A stretch of 55,592 bases of DNA. It comes from Allokutzneria sp. NRRL B-24872 (GTDB lineage: Bacteria > Actinomycetota > Actinomycetes > Mycobacteriales > Pseudonocardiaceae). The stretch covers positions 1 to 55,592 of the forward strand of contig NZ_MUMH01000053.1 of the NCBI RefSeq assembly GCF_002155965.1, written 5' to 3'. Under the pieces are notes generated by a model. The model made no database searches. It was not told where the DNA came from and saw only the letters and a list, made by a program, of their open reading frames with translations. Shown one piece after another: positions 26,265-38,871 of the stretch. The position numbers and the translations under genes were made by a program. Within the stretch, counting starts at the first letter, position 1. Each line of letters begins with the position of its first letter.

Positions 26265-27451
26265 CCGTGATCGCGGAAGCCGCCCTGGATCTCGGCGATC
26301 CCCAGCTGTACAGCTCGGAGGAGCGCTTCGCGCTGTGGCGGGAGCACGCCGCCGCCGACGCGCTGGTGTGGAGCGGGCCGGGCAGCTCGCCGCGCGGGTT
26401 CTGGTCGGTGTTCTCCCACGAGGCCTGCCGCAAGGTGCTCTCGCCGACGGCGCCGTTCACCTCCGAGTACGGCATGATGATCGGCTTCGACGCGGAGCAG
26501 CCCGACAACTCCGGCGGCAAGATGCTGGTGGTCACCGATGGCGAGCACCACACCTACCTCCGCCAGATGGTCGCCCCCTTCCTGTCCAAGGCGATGGCCA
26601 CCACCCTCGGCGAGTTCATCGACGAGGAAGTGCGCGCCAGCGTCGACGAGGCGTTGGAGGCGGGCGGGGCCGACGTTGCCCTGCGCATCGGCCCGAGCCT
26701 GCCCGCCGCCGTGGTCTGCGAGGTGCTCGGCGTGCCCGCGGAGGACCGGGAACGCTTGGTGGAGCTGACGAATCACGCCTTCGGCGGCAACGACAGCGCC
26801 TTCGACAAGATGTCGCCGAGCGAGGCGCACTCCGAGATCCTCATGTACTTCTACGAGCTGGTGTCGCGACGCCGCCGCGACCCGGGCGACGACCTCGTGA
26901 GCACCATGCTCGCGGACGGGCGGCTCGGCCCCAGGGACGTGCTCGTCAACTGCAACAACGTGTTGATCGGCGGCAACGAGACGACTCGGCACGCGATCAC
27001 CGGCGCCTTCCACGCGCTGAGCACCGTGCCGGAAGCGCTGCCGCGGCTGCGCGAGGACCCCTCGCTGCTGGGCAAAGCCGTGGAGGAGGTCGTGCGGTGG
27101 ACCTCGCCCGCGATGCACGTGCTGCGGGTCGCGACGGAGGACGTGGAGCTGAACGGCCGCGTGCTGACCAAGGGAACGCCGGTCGTCGCGTGGCTCCCGG
27201 CGGCCAACCACGATGAGCGCGTCTTCGCCGATCCCCGTGCGTTCCAGGTGGATCGGACCCCGAACCGGCACCTCGGCTTCGGCAACGGCCCGCACCACTG
27301 CCTCGGCGCGGCGCTGGCCCGGGCGGAACTCGCGGCGGTCCTCCGGGTGCTCGCGGAGCGTGTGAAGGAGATTTCCCTTGCCGCGCAGCCGAAGTGGATG
27401 CGGTCGAACCTGACCCAGGGCTACGTCGGCTTGCAGGTGGACTTGCACTGA
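26261..27451 (+). CDS. Cytochrome P450, likely acting on a carrier-bound amino acid
   Basis: 396 aa. Haem ligand C347 in [11 protein letters not shown]-helix GGNETT at 237-242, with the acid-Thr pair E240/T241. The N-terminal block [12 protein letters not shown], then [13 protein letters not shown], resembles P450s of the NovI/NikQ/P450sky kind, which beta-hydroxylate amino acids tethered to an NRPS carrier protein. It is translationally coupled to the last NRPS gene (ATGA overlap), consistent with modification on the assembly line. The residue hydroxylated is unknown. The transcript ends at the hairpin just after its stop codon. Confidence 0.85.
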   Translation: MTVIAEAALDLGDPQLYSSEERFALWREHAAADALVWSGPGSSPRGFWSVFSHEACRKVLSPTAPFTSEYGMMIGFDAEQPDNSGGKMLVVTDGEHHTYLRQMVAPFLSKAMATTLGEFIDEEVRASVDEALEAGGADVALRIGPSLPAAVVCEVLGVPAEDRERLVELTNHAFGGNDSAFDKMSPSEAHSEILMYFYELVSRRRRDPGDDLVSTMLADGRLGPRDVLVNCNNVLIGGNETTRHAITGAFHALSTVPEALPRLREDPSLLGKAVEEVVRWTSPAMHVLRVATEDVELNGRVLTKGTPVVAWLPAANHDERVFADPRAFQVDRTPNRHLGFGNGPHHCLGAALARAELAAVLRVLAERVKEISLAAQPKWMRSNLTQGYVGLQVDLH

Positions 27452-27493
27452 GTCAGTGCACGGGAAAGAGGGGGCGGAGTCCGCCCCCTCTTT
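27444..27493. terminator. Bidirectional rho-independent terminator between convergent P450 genes
   Basis: Stem GAGGGGGCGG (27468-27477) with CCGCCCCCTC (27481-27490), loop AGT, A-tract on the left and TTTTT on the right, so it works on both strands. A second 17-bp palindrome (27444-27460, arms TGCACTGA/TCAGTGCA) spans the stop codon of the first P450. Confidence 0.9.
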
Positions 27494-27503
27494 TTCCTGT
27501 CCC

Positions 27504-28685
27504 TCAGGCCCTTCGCGCCAGAACCGGCAGGTTGCGCGCGCCGTACATGCCGCCCGACGGGTGGTAGCGGATGTCGGCGTTGGGGTCGACGCGCAACTCC
27601 TTGAAGCGATCGAAAAGCACGTTCAGCGCGATCCGCCCTTCCAGCCGCGCCAACGGGGCGCCGAGGCAGAAGTGGATGCCGTGCCCGAACGCCACGTGCG
27701 AGGTGTCGCGGCGGATGTCGAAGCGCTCGGGCTCCACGAAGCGCCGTTCGTCGTGGTTGGCGGAGATCACCCACGGCGTGACCATGCTGTTCGCCGGGAT
27801 GAGGTGCCCGGCGACCTCGACGTCGCGCGTGCTCACGCGGCTGACCGTGGTGAAGGGGGAGCGGTAGCGCATGACCTCCTCCAGCGCGTTCGGGATCAGC
27901 GAGCGGTCCGCGCGCAGCTCGGCGAAGGCGTCGGTCCACGTGTCCAGCGTCTGCACCGCGTTGCCCAGCATCAGCGTGGTGGTGAGGTGCCCGGTGTGGA
28001 ACAGGATCGAGGTGAACTTGACCAGCTCGTCCTCGGTCAGCCGCGAGCCGTCGACCTCCGCGTGCACCAGGCTGGTGATCAGGTCGTCCTTCGGGTCCGT
28101 GCGGCGCGCTCGGCAGTGCCCCAGCAGGTACTCGTTCATCTCCCGGGTCGCCGCGTCGAAGACCTCGATGAAGTCGTCCGCGCCCGGGTCGATCACGCCC
28201 TGGAGGTCGGTCAGCTGGTCCACCCAGACGCGGAACAGGTCGGCGTCGGCGGACGGCACGCCCAGCAGCTCGGCGATGACGATCACCGGCAGCGGGTGGG
28301 TCAGCGCCTCGACGAGGTCGAAGGAGTCCGTGTCGACGCGGTCGAGCAGCTCGGTGGTGACCTCGCGGATGCGCGACTCCAGCCGCGCCACCACCCTCGG
28401 CGTGAACGCGGTGTTCGCCAGCCCGCGCAGCCTGCGGTGCTCCGGTGGGTCCATCGAGTTGATGTTGCCGCCGGTGATCGGCTTCAGCTGCTCGAACACC
28501 CGGCTGGAGTCGTTGGAGAACACCGAGGGGTCGGTGATCACCCGGTGCACGTCGTCGTAGCGGAACACGTGGTACTGACCGCGGTCGAACCACACCGGCT
28601 GCTCCGCGCGCATGTGCCGGAACCAGTCGAACAACGTGTTCCCGCCGTCGACCTCGGGCACGGAAGTGAGTACTTGCTCGGTCAT
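27504..28685 (-). CDS. Cytochrome P450 with altered I-helix motif
   Basis: 393 aa soluble bacterial P450. Haem ligand C340 in FGHGIHFCLG, conserved E-x-x-R in EEVMRYR (269-275), and N-terminal DPPEHRRLR. The I-helix motif is TGHLTT (231-236): the usual acidic residue before Thr is Leu (L234). This is seen in some P450 subfamilies but is unusual and can change proton delivery. ATG at 28685 (minus strand). It is the only cluster gene on the minus strand and has its own SARP-type box at 28724-28755, leaving a leader of about 32 nt. The reaction is unknown; oxidation of the peptide or of a precursor is likely. Confidence 0.85.
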   Translation of the reverse strand: MTEQVLTSVPEVDGGNTLFDWFRHMRAEQPVWFDRGQYHVFRYDDVHRVITDPSVFSNDSSRVFEQLKPITGGNINSMDPPEHRRLRGLANTAFTPRVVARLESRIREVTTELLDRVDTDSFDLVEALTHPLPVIVIAELLGVPSADADLFRVWVDQLTDLQGVIDPGADDFIEVFDAATREMNEYLLGHCRARRTDPKDDLITSLVHAEVDGSRLTEDELVKFTSILFHTGHLTTTLMLGNAVQTLDTWTDAFAELRADRSLIPNALEEVMRYRSPFTTVSRVSTRDVEVAGHLIPANSMVTPWVISANHDERRFVEPERFDIRRDTSHVAFGHGIHFCLGAPLARLEGRIALNVLFDRFKELRVDPNADIRYHPSGGMYGARNLPVLARRA

Positions 28686-28723
28686 GATGGGTTCCCGTCA
28701 CGTGGCGAAAGCCTGTTCCGGCC

Positions 28724-28755
28724 ACGCTAGGACGGGACCATATTGGGCGGTTATC
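28724..28755 (-). promoter_or_regulatory. Predicted SARP box and promoter 8 (minus-strand P450)
   Basis: On the minus strand: GATAA (28755-28751), 6 bp, AATAT (28744-28740), 10 bp, TAGCGT (28729-28724). Same 11-bp period and 10-bp spacing as the plus-strand boxes. It lies back to back with box 4, with 6 bp between the outer repeats. Confidence 0.72.
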
Positions 28756-28761
28756 CCCGGT

Positions 28762-28793
28762 GATACCGCCGCGATAGGCCGCGCGGATAGCTT
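28762..28793 (+). promoter_or_regulatory. Predicted SARP box and promoter 4 (ABC permease 2)
   Basis: GATAC (28762-28766) and GATAG (28773-28777), 11 bp apart, 10 bp, then TAGCTT (28788-28793). The predicted transcription start (about 28800) is next to the permease GTG at 28801, so the mRNA is probably leaderless. Confidence 0.72.
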
Positions 28794-28800
28794 CCGATGC

Positions 28801-29583
28801 GTGCAGCAGACGAGCGTGTTCCCGGCAAGGGTGCTGCGGCAGTCGCTGGCGATCTGCCGCAGGAACCTGTTGCAGCTCAAGGGCGATCCGTTGCAGGCGT
28901 TCGACGTGATCATGCCGATGCTGCTCGCCGGGGTCTTCATCTCGGTGTTCGGCGGGGCCATCGGCGGAGCCGCTGTCGGCGCCGACTACAAGCAGTACCT
29001 GTTGCCGGGCATCATGATCCAGGCCGTCTCCGTGGTCTCGATGGCCACCGGCATCGGCCTCAACATGGACTTCGACAGCGGCATGATGGACCGCTTCCGC
29101 TCCATCTCGATCGCCCGGTCCTCGGTGCTGATCGGCCGGATCACCGCGGACCTGGTCCGGATGGCGGTCGGGTTGGCGCTGGTGTTCCTGTTCTCCCTCG
29201 CCATCGGGTTCCAGCCGAGCGGCGGCGCGCTGGCCACGCTCGCCTCGATCGCGCTGATGCTCGCCTTCGGCGTGGCCCTGGCGTGGATCTCGGCGTTCAT
29301 CGGCCTGGCCATCCGCTCCCCGCAGACGGTGCAGTCGGTCGGCTTCGCCTGGCTGGTGCCGGTGCAGTTCGCCAGCTCGCTGTTCGTGCCGACCGACACC
29401 ATGCCGGACTGGCTGCGCCCGGTGATCGAGCTCAACCCGATCACCCTGGTCTGCGACGCCTGCCGCAACCTCATGCTCGGCATCGACGCCACCTCCGCCG
29501 TGCTCGGGGCGCTGCTGTGGATCGGCGCGCTGATCGCGGTGTTCGCGCCCGCGTCCGTCGTGTGCTACTCGCGCCGCTCCTGA
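28801..29583 (+). CDS. DrrB-like ABC-2 transporter permease 2
   Basis: 260 aa, about six membrane segments, paralogue of the permease at 3280-4068. Shared core: GIGLNMDFDSGMMDRF, ARSSVLIGRITADLVRMAV and MPDWL. The frame is open further upstream, but the promoter box and the match to the paralogue's N-terminus (CRRNLLQLKGDPLQAFD against SRRNLLQLWAEPLRLVD) fix the GTG at 28801. The MbtH and ATPase genes follow under the next promoter. It probably forms the membrane part of the exporter with the DrrA-type ATPase. Confidence 0.85.
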   Translation: MQQTSVFPARVLRQSLAICRRNLLQLKGDPLQAFDVIMPMLLAGVFISVFGGAIGGAAVGADYKQYLLPGIMIQAVSVVSMATGIGLNMDFDSGMMDRFRSISIARSSVLIGRITADLVRMAVGLALVFLFSLAIGFQPSGGALATLASIALMLAFGVALAWISAFIGLAIRSPQTVQSVGFAWLVPVQFASSLFVPTDTMPDWLRPVIELNPITLVCDACRNLMLGIDATSAVLGALLWIGALIAVFAPASVVCYSRRS

Positions 29584-29588
29584 CCAGC

Positions 29589-29620
29589 GATATGGCCGCA
29601 ATAAGCCCGCGGCCTAGCGT
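29589..29620 (+). promoter_or_regulatory. Predicted SARP box and promoter 5 (MbtH-ATPase)
   Basis: GATAT (29589-29593) and AATAA (29600-29604), 11 bp apart, 10 bp, then TAGCGT (29615-29620). The predicted transcription start is near 29627, leaving about 26 nt before the MbtH ATG. Confidence 0.72.
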
Positions 29621-29652
29621 CGCCGGTGGACAACCACGAAAGGAAGCACGCC

Positions 29653-29868
29653 ATGACGAACCCCTTCGAGGACCCGGACGGCACCTACCTCGTGCTGGTC
29701 AACGACGAGGGCCAGCACTCGCTGTGGCCGTCCTTCGCGGAGGTCCCGGCGGGCTGGACGGTCGCGCACGACAAGGACACCCGCCAGGCGTGCCTTGACT
29801 ACGTCGAGCAGAACTGGACCGACATGCGCCCGCGCAGCCTCGCCACCGCGATGGACCGGGGCCAGTGA
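29653..29868 (+). CDS. MbtH-like NRPS accessory protein
   Basis: 71 aa. The opening [20 protein letters not shown], the SLWP motif and the WTDMRPRSL end are typical of MbtH proteins, small partners that bind A domains and support their folding or adenylation activity. ATG 29653 is chosen over the in-frame GTG at 29626 because it gives the standard N-terminus and has AGGAAG at 29641-29646. The stop overlaps the ATPase GTG by 4 bp. It may serve several of the A domains here. Confidence 0.96.
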   Translation: MTNPFEDPDGTYLVLVNDEGQHSLWPSFAEVPAGWTVAHDKDTRQACLDYVEQNWTDMRPRSLATAMDRGQ

Positions 29869-30818
29869 CGCTGGGGATCGAGGTCGAGCGCCTGGAGAAG
29901 CACTACGGCGACCACAGGGCCGTCGACGGTGTCGATCTCCAGGTCCCGGTCGGCACGGTGCTCGGCCTGCTCGGCCCCAACGGGGCGGGCAAGACCACCA
30001 CGGTCCGCATGCTGGCCACGCTGATCCCGCCCACCGGCGGGCGGGCGCGGGTGTGCGGCTTCGACGTCGCGACGCAGCCGAGGCAGGTGCGCGAGCTGAT
30101 CGGGCTCACCGGCCAGTACGCCGCCGTGGACAAGGACATCTCCGGCCGCGACAACCTGTACCTGATCGCCAGGCTGCTCGACCTGCCGAAGAAGCGGGCG
30201 TGGGCGCGGGTCGAGGAGCTGTTGGAGCGCTTCGACCTCGTCGCGGCGGGCGGCAAGCTCGTGCGCGAGTACTCCGGCGGCATGCGCAGGCGCCTGGACC
30301 TGGCCGCGAGCCTGATCGGGAACCCGAGGGTGATCTACCTCGACGAGCCGACCACCGGCCTGGACCCGCGCAGCCGCAACGGTTTGTGGGACGTGGTCCG
30401 CGATCTGGTCGCCGAGGGCTCCACCGTGCTGCTCACCACGCAGTACATGGAGGAGGCCGAGGCGCTGGCCGATTCCGTCGTGGTGATGGACAACGGCGTG
30501 GTCATCGCCTCGGGCACGCCCGCCGAGCTGCGGGCCAGGGTCGGCGGGCAGACACTGCGCGTGAAACCCGTGCGGGAACAGGACTTGACGGCCGTCGTCA
30601 ACGCGCTCGCGACCGTGCGGCTCACCGGTCACGTCGACCACGAGGCGGGCTTGGTGCAGCTGCCCATCTCCGGTCCGGACGACCTGACCGACGCCGTGCG
30701 CGCGATCTCGGGGTCCGGACTCGCCGTCTCCGCGATCGACACCAGCACGCCGAGCCTGGACGAGGTTTTCCTGACGCTGACCGGGAAACAGCGCGACGTG
30801 GTCGAGCTCCAGCGATAA
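29865..30818 (+). CDS. DrrA-type ABC transporter ATP-binding protein
   Basis: 317 aa. Walker [11 protein letters not shown] (about residues 38-47), signature [12 protein letters not shown], Walker B with DEPTTGLDP, switch region [11 protein letters not shown], then the C-terminal extension ending in [10 protein letters not shown] that is typical of daunorubicin-resistance ATPases. GTG start overlaps the MbtH stop (GTGA). It is the only ABC ATPase in the window and so is the likely motor for both DrrB-like permeases. Role: export of, and resistance to, the cluster's peptide. Confidence 0.92.
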   Translation: MTLGIEVERLEKHYGDHRAVDGVDLQVPVGTVLGLLGPNGAGKTTTVRMLATLIPPTGGRARVCGFDVATQPRQVRELIGLTGQYAAVDKDISGRDNLYLIARLLDLPKKRAWARVEELLERFDLVAAGGKLVREYSGGMRRRLDLAASLIGNPRVIYLDEPTTGLDPRSRNGLWDVVRDLVAEGSTVLLTTQYMEEAEALADSVVVMDNGVVIASGTPAELRARVGGQTLRVKPVREQDLTAVVNALATVRLTGHVDHEAGLVQLPISGPDDLTDAVRAISGSGLAVSAIDTSTPSLDEVFLTLTGKQRDVVELQR

Positions 30819-30857
30819 CCCCGACGATAACGGGAAAAAATGTCGCGTCGATAGGTT
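30814..30857 (+). promoter_or_regulatory. Predicted SARP box and promoter 6 (stand-alone A-T operon), with an extra repeat
   Basis: Standard box: GATAA (30826-30830), 6 bp, AAAAT (30837-30841), 10 bp, TAGGTT (30852-30857). A third GATAA lies at 30814-30818, 12 bp upstream of the first, and overlaps the end of the ATPase gene. The predicted transcription start is near 30864. Confidence 0.7.
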
Positions 30858-30897
30858 TTCCCTTGAGGCCAGGCTGATGTGAGCGGAGGGGACCTCG

Positions 30898-33230
<2,333 letters not shown>

Positions 33231-33231
<1 letters not shown>

Positions 33232-34187
33232 TGGACACGCTCAACAGTCGCGTCGAGGAGGGCAAGCCCGCCATCGTCGAGGTGAGCGGTGTCGCGGACG
33301 CGGCCGGATGGGCCGAGCGCAACCGGGACGCGCTGCACGAGGTCGTCGCGCACCACGGCGCCGTCCTGGTGCGGGGCCTCGGGCTCAGCGACGTCGACGG
33401 CGCGAGCGCGGTGCTGCGGACCCTGGGCGTCGAGCTGATGGCCGAGCGCGAGGCGTTCGCGACGCGGGACAGCCACGGCGAGGGCGTGTACTCCTCCTCG
33501 AAGTGGCCGCCGAACCAGCCGATGTGCATGCACCACGAACTCAGCTACGCGCTGGAGTTCCCCGGCCTCATGCTCTTCGCCTGCCTCACCGCGCCCACCG
33601 AGGGCGGAGCCACCGCGCTCGCCGACTCCGCCAAGGTGCTCGCCGAGCTGCCCGGCGACCTGGTGGAGCGCTTCGAGCGCGAGGGCTGGCTGCTGAACCG
33701 GTGCTACAACGAGGAGATCGGCCTCTCCTGGACCGAGGCGTTCGGCACGACGGACAAGGCCGAGGTCGAGCGGTACTGCTCCGCCAACGGGATCAGCTTC
33801 GAGTGGATCTCCGGCGGCGGGCTGCGCACCAGCCAGCGGCGCTCCGCCGTGATCGCCCACCCCGGGAGCGGCGAGCGGTTGTGGTTCAACCAGATCGCCT
33901 TCCTCAACCAGTGGACGATGGCGACCGAGATCCGGGAGTACCTCGTCGACGTCTACGGCCAGGAGAACCTGCCGTTCAACACCAGCTTCGGCGAGGGCGG
34001 CGAGATCACCCAGGACGTGGTCGAGGTGATCAACAAGACCTACGACTCGGTGACGCTGCGCGAGCCGTGGCGGGCCGGTGACCTGATGCTCGTGGACAAC
34101 CTGCGGACGGCGCACAGCCGCGAGGTCTTCGACGGCCCCCGCGAGGTGCTGGTCGCCCTTGGCCGACCCACCAGCCTGCCAGCCTGA
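33231..34187 (+). CDS. SyrP-like TauD/TfdA-family Fe(II)/2-oxoglutarate oxygenase
   Basis: 318 aa. Iron ligands H101-x-E103 (in MHHELSYALEFPG) and distal H295 (RTAHSRE); R304 probably binds 2-oxoglutarate. An HxE rather than HxD triad and the surrounding sequence resemble SyrP, which beta-hydroxylates Asp held on an NRPS carrier. The ATG overlaps the stop of the A-T gene, so it may act on the amino acid loaded on that carrier or on the Asn/Asp-like residue of module 2. It could also act on a free amino acid. Family sure, substrate open. Confidence 0.82.
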
Positions 34188-34214
34188 CACCCTGACAAAC
34201 ACGGAGAAACCCTG

Positions 34215-35243
34215 ATGTCCCAACAGGTCCCTTCCTTCTCGGTGATCTCCGGCGGCCAGGTGCAGCGCGCGCTGGCCGGTCAGGAGAAGCCCGTCACGGA
34301 GCTGATCGAGGCCGCCTACAAGGTGCACGGCAGCGGCGACACGGTGAACCCGCCGTCGTACTTCCTGCGCTTCCCCGACCGGCCCAGCTCGCGCATCATC
34401 GCGCTGCCCGCCTCGATCGGCGGCGGGGTCGGTGTCGACGGGATCAAGTGGATCTCCAGCTTCCCGGAGAACGTCGCCGCCGGGCTGCCCAGGGCCTCCG
34501 CCGTGCTGATCCTCAACGACCAGACGACCGGATATCCCTTCGCCTGCTTGGAAAGCTCCATCATCAGCGCCACTCGCACCGCCGCGTCCGCCGTGCTCGC
34601 CGCGGACTGGTTCACCCGTCAGCGCGGACGTCCGCCGAGGATCGGCTTCATCGGCACCGGGCTGATCGCGCGCTACATCCACACCTACTTCGCCGAGACC
34701 GGCTGGTCCTTCGACGAGGTCGGCGTGCACGACCTGTCCGCCGAGCACGCGTCGGGCTTCCGCGACTACCTGGAGCGCTCAGGGGAGACCGGCCGGATTT
34801 CGGTGCACGACAACGCCGAAGCCCTGATCCGCGCATCGGACATCGTCGTGTTCGCCACCGTCGCTGCCGCGCCGCACGTCACCGACCCCGCGTGGTTCGC
34901 GCACAACCCGTTGGTGCTCAACGTTTCCCTGCGCGACATCTCCCCGGAGATCGTCCTCGCGTCGACCAACGTCGTCGACGACGTCGAGCACTGCCTGAAG
35001 GCGAACACCTCGCCGCACCTGGCCGAGCAGCTCGTGGGCAACCGTGACTTCCTGCACGGCACGCTCGACGACGTGATGGCGGGCCGCGTCGACCTGCCCG
35101 CCGATCGCCCGCTGGTGTTCTCGCCGTTCGGGCTGGGCGTGCTGGACCTCGCGGTCGGCATGCACGTCTACGAGCAGCTGCGCGGCGCCGGCGAGCTGAC
35201 CGTTGTCGACGACTTCTTCCACGAGCTGCGCCGCTACGGCTGA
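34215..35243 (+). CDS. sbnB: SbnB-like dehydrogenase of L-2,3-diaminopropionate synthesis
   Basis: 342 aa, ornithine cyclodeaminase/mu-crystallin fold. Residues 76-83 (GIKWISSF) give the Lys typical of the family (K78), R121 lies in ISATRTAAS, and the Rossmann motif is GFIGTGLIA at about 144-152. SbnB oxidises N-(2-amino-2-carboxyethyl)-L-glutamate with NAD+ to L-Dap, 2-oxoglutarate and ammonia. The SbnA partner gene follows directly, which makes this role much more likely than ornithine cyclodeamination. ATG 34215 with GGAGAA at 34203-34208, 27 bp after the oxygenase gene. Confidence 0.87.
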   Translation: MSQQVPSFSVISGGQVQRALAGQEKPVTELIEAAYKVHGSGDTVNPPSYFLRFPDRPSSRIIALPASIGGGVGVDGIKWISSFPENVAAGLPRASAVLILNDQTTGYPFACLESSIISATRTAASAVLAADWFTRQRGRPPRIGFIGTGLIARYIHTYFAETGWSFDEVGVHDLSAEHASGFRDYLERSGETGRISVHDNAEALIRASDIVVFATVAAAPHVTDPAWFAHNPLVLNVSLRDISPEIVLASTNVVDDVEHCLKANTSPHLAEQLVGNRDFLHGTLDDVMAGRVDLPADRPLVFSPFGLGVLDLAVGMHVYEQLRGAGELTVVDDFFHELRRYG

Positions 35244-35256
35244 GGAGGTGGGGAGC

Positions 35257-36264
35257 GTGCCGATCATCTCCGAACCGGAGGACTTCCACGAGGACGACCT
35301 GTTCGTCGACCTGGAAGCGACCTTCGGCCGCAGTCTCTACCTCAAGTGCGAGGGCTTCAACTTCGCGGGCTCGATCAAGCTCAAGGCCGCGCGCGAGATG
35401 GTCGAGGCGGCCGAGCGCGGTGGTGTGCTGCGGCCGGGCACGGTCCTCGTCGAGTCCTCCTCCGGCAACCTCGGCGTCGCGCTGAGCATCCTGGCCGCCA
35501 GCAAGGGTTACGACTTCCTGTGCGTGACCGACGCGCGCTGCAACCTCGCCACCAAGCGGCTGATCGAAACCCTGGGCAGCCGGGTGCACACGATCGTCGA
35601 GCCCGACGCTGACGGCGGTTTCCTCGCCGCGCGCCTGCGCTACGTGCGCGAGCTGTGCGCCTCCGACGACCGCTACCTGTGGCTCAACCAGTACACCAAC
35701 CCGGCGAACTGGAAGGCCCACTACCGCTGGACCGCGCCGTCCATCGCCCGCAACTTCCCCGACCTGGACGTGCTTTTCCTCGGCGCGGGGACGACGGGCA
35801 CCCTGATGGGCTGCGCGCGCTACTTCAAGGAGCACCGCCCCGGGGTCACCATCGTCGCGGTCGACGCGGCGGGTTCGGTGACCTTCGGGGGACCCGCCGC
35901 GCCCAGGATGATTCCCGGCCTGGGCACGGGGGTTCGCCCACCACTGCTCGATGTGTCCTATGTGGACGATGTGGTGCACGTCCCGGAGGTCGACACCGTC
36001 CGGGCGTGCCACCGCCTGGCCCGCAAGGGTTTTCTGTTCGGCGGGTCCACCGGGACCGTGGTCAGCGGCGCGCTGCGCTGGCTGGCGGAGTTCGCGCCCG
36101 GCGGTGATCCGACCGCCGTCGCCATCGCTCCCGATCTGGGGGAGCGGTACCTGGACTCGGTGTACCAGCGCGGATGGGTCGAGGAGATCTACGGCCCCGA
36201 CGCGCTCGACCTCGACCACGAGGAGACAGTGACGATGCTGCAATCGATGGGTAGTGCGCGATGA
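35257..36264 (+). CDS. sbnA: SbnA-like PLP-dependent N-(2-amino-2-carboxyethyl)-L-glutamate synthase
   Basis: 335 aa, cysteine-synthase fold (PLP type II). PLP lysine K41 in FAGSIKLKAA, phosphate-binding SSSGNLGVALS (67-77), late GGSTGTV loop and PDLGERYLDSVY. SbnA joins O-phospho-L-serine and L-glutamate; SbnB then releases L-Dap. The start is GTG 35257, which follows AGGAGG (35243-35248). Longer in-frame starts at 35203 and 35248 would overlap or crowd the sbnB end and add unmatched residues. The stop overlaps the next ATG (ATGA). The pair gives the cluster its own Dap supply. Confidence 0.88.
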   Translation: MPIISEPEDFHEDDLFVDLEATFGRSLYLKCEGFNFAGSIKLKAAREMVEAAERGGVLRPGTVLVESSSGNLGVALSILAASKGYDFLCVTDARCNLATKRLIETLGSRVHTIVEPDADGGFLAARLRYVRELCASDDRYLWLNQYTNPANWKAHYRWTAPSIARNFPDLDVLFLGAGTTGTLMGCARYFKEHRPGVTIVAVDAAGSVTFGGPAAPRMIPGLGTGVRPPLLDVSYVDDVVHVPEVDTVRACHRLARKGFLFGGSTGTVVSGALRWLAEFAPGGDPTAVAIAPDLGERYLDSVYQRGWVEEIYGPDALDLDHEETVTMLQSMGSAR

Positions 36265-37247
36265 CCGTGACCACATATCTCAGGAGCGCGACCCCCAACG
36301 TGGTGTCGCTGACCGAAACCGACGCCGCCGCCGTGACCGAGGTCGCCCTCGGCCTGCTCGACGTCGCTGACGGCGTGATCGACGACCCCAAGTGGGTGGC
36401 CGCCGCGCGGGAGGCGTGGGACGAGCTCCCCGTCGCCGTGCGCAGGGCGATCCGGCGCTTCCGCCGCGACTCCGGTCCACAAGGGACACTCCTGCTGCGC
36501 GGCCTCCCCGTCGGCATGGACACCCTGGGGTCCACGCCGATGGTCGCAGGTTCCGTGCAGCGCAAGGCAACCGTTGGCGCCGCCGTCCTCGCGATGATCG
36601 CTTCGGGCCTCGGCGACCCCGCCGCGTTCCTGCCGGAGAAGACCGGCGCGCTCGTGCAGGACGTCGTTCCCGTTCCTGGCAAGGAGACCTTCCAGGGCAA
36701 CGCGGGATCGGTGCTGCTGTCCTTCCACAACGAGAACGCCTTCCACGAGCACCGCCCCGACTACGTCATGCTGCTGTGCCTGCGCTCGGACCACGAGGGC
36801 ATCGCGGGCCTGCGCACGGCGTGCGTCCGCCAGGTGCTCGACCTGCTCAGCCCGCGCAGCCGCGACGCGTTGTCCCGCCCCGAGTTCATCACCGAGGCGC
36901 CGCCGTCCTTCGGCGAGGGCAACGTCCCCGTCGCGCACGCCGTGCTCACCGGTGCTCCCGAAGACCCCGATCTGCGCGTGGACTTCGCCGCCACGCAGCC
37001 GCAGACCGAGGCGGGTTCGGCAGCACTGCTGGAGCTGGGCGAGCTGTTCGAGCAGACCGCGACCAGTTCCGCGTTGACGCCGGGCGATCTCGCGATCGTG
37101 GACAACCACGTGACCGTGCACGGCAGAACGGCCTTCACACCGCGCTACGACGGTCAGGACCGTTGGCTGCAAAGGACGTTCTCCCTGACCGGCCTCCGCC
37201 GCTCCCGCGCGTCCCGCCCCGGCGACGGCTACGTCCTCATCGACTAA
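36261..37247 (+). CDS. AsnO/VioC-family (clavaminate synthase-like) Fe(II)/2-oxoglutarate hydroxylase
   Basis: 328 aa. Iron ligands H156-N-E158 in the block SFHNENAFHEHRPDYVMLL, distal H287 (NHVTVHGR), 2-oxoglutarate Arg near R301-R305. The block is characteristic of hydroxylases that act on the beta carbon of free amino acids: AsnO (L-Asn) and VioC (L-Arg). Because module 2 has an Asn-like pocket, 3-hydroxy-Asn is the simplest expectation; another amino acid such as Arg cannot be ruled out. ATG overlaps the sbnA stop. It is the last gene of the promoter-6 operon; SARP box 7 starts 8 bp after its stop. Confidence 0.84.
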   Translation: MTVTTYLRSATPNVVSLTETDAAAVTEVALGLLDVADGVIDDPKWVAAAREAWDELPVAVRRAIRRFRRDSGPQGTLLLRGLPVGMDTLGSTPMVAGSVQRKATVGAAVLAMIASGLGDPAAFLPEKTGALVQDVVPVPGKETFQGNAGSVLLSFHNENAFHEHRPDYVMLLCLRSDHEGIAGLRTACVRQVLDLLSPRSRDALSRPEFITEAPPSFGEGNVPVAHAVLTGAPEDPDLRVDFAATQPQTEAGSAALLELGELFEQTATSSALTPGDLAIVDNHVTVHGRTAFTPRYDGQDRWLQRTFSLTGLRRSRASRPGDGYVLID

Positions 37248-37254
37248 CCCGCTT

Positions 37255-38867
<1,613 letters not shown>

Positions 38868-38871
38868 GCCC

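Noticed and set aside
28612-28800. Longer second permease starting at 28612
   Set aside because: It would overlap the divergent P450 gene and both promoter boxes; the match to the paralogous permease starts only after 28801.
29626-29652. MbtH protein starting at GTG 29626
   Set aside because: The added nine residues are outside the family, and ATG 29653 has a good ribosome site. It remains possible as a minor leaderless form, so it is mentioned in the leaderless finding.
34215-35243. Ornithine cyclodeaminase (proline formation)
   Set aside because: The fold is the same, but the directly following SbnA-type gene makes the Dap pathway the better explanation.
35203-35256. Earlier start for sbnA at 35203
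   Set aside because: It would overlap the end of sbnB and add a low-complexity stretch; AGGAGG at 35243-35248 points to GTG 35257.
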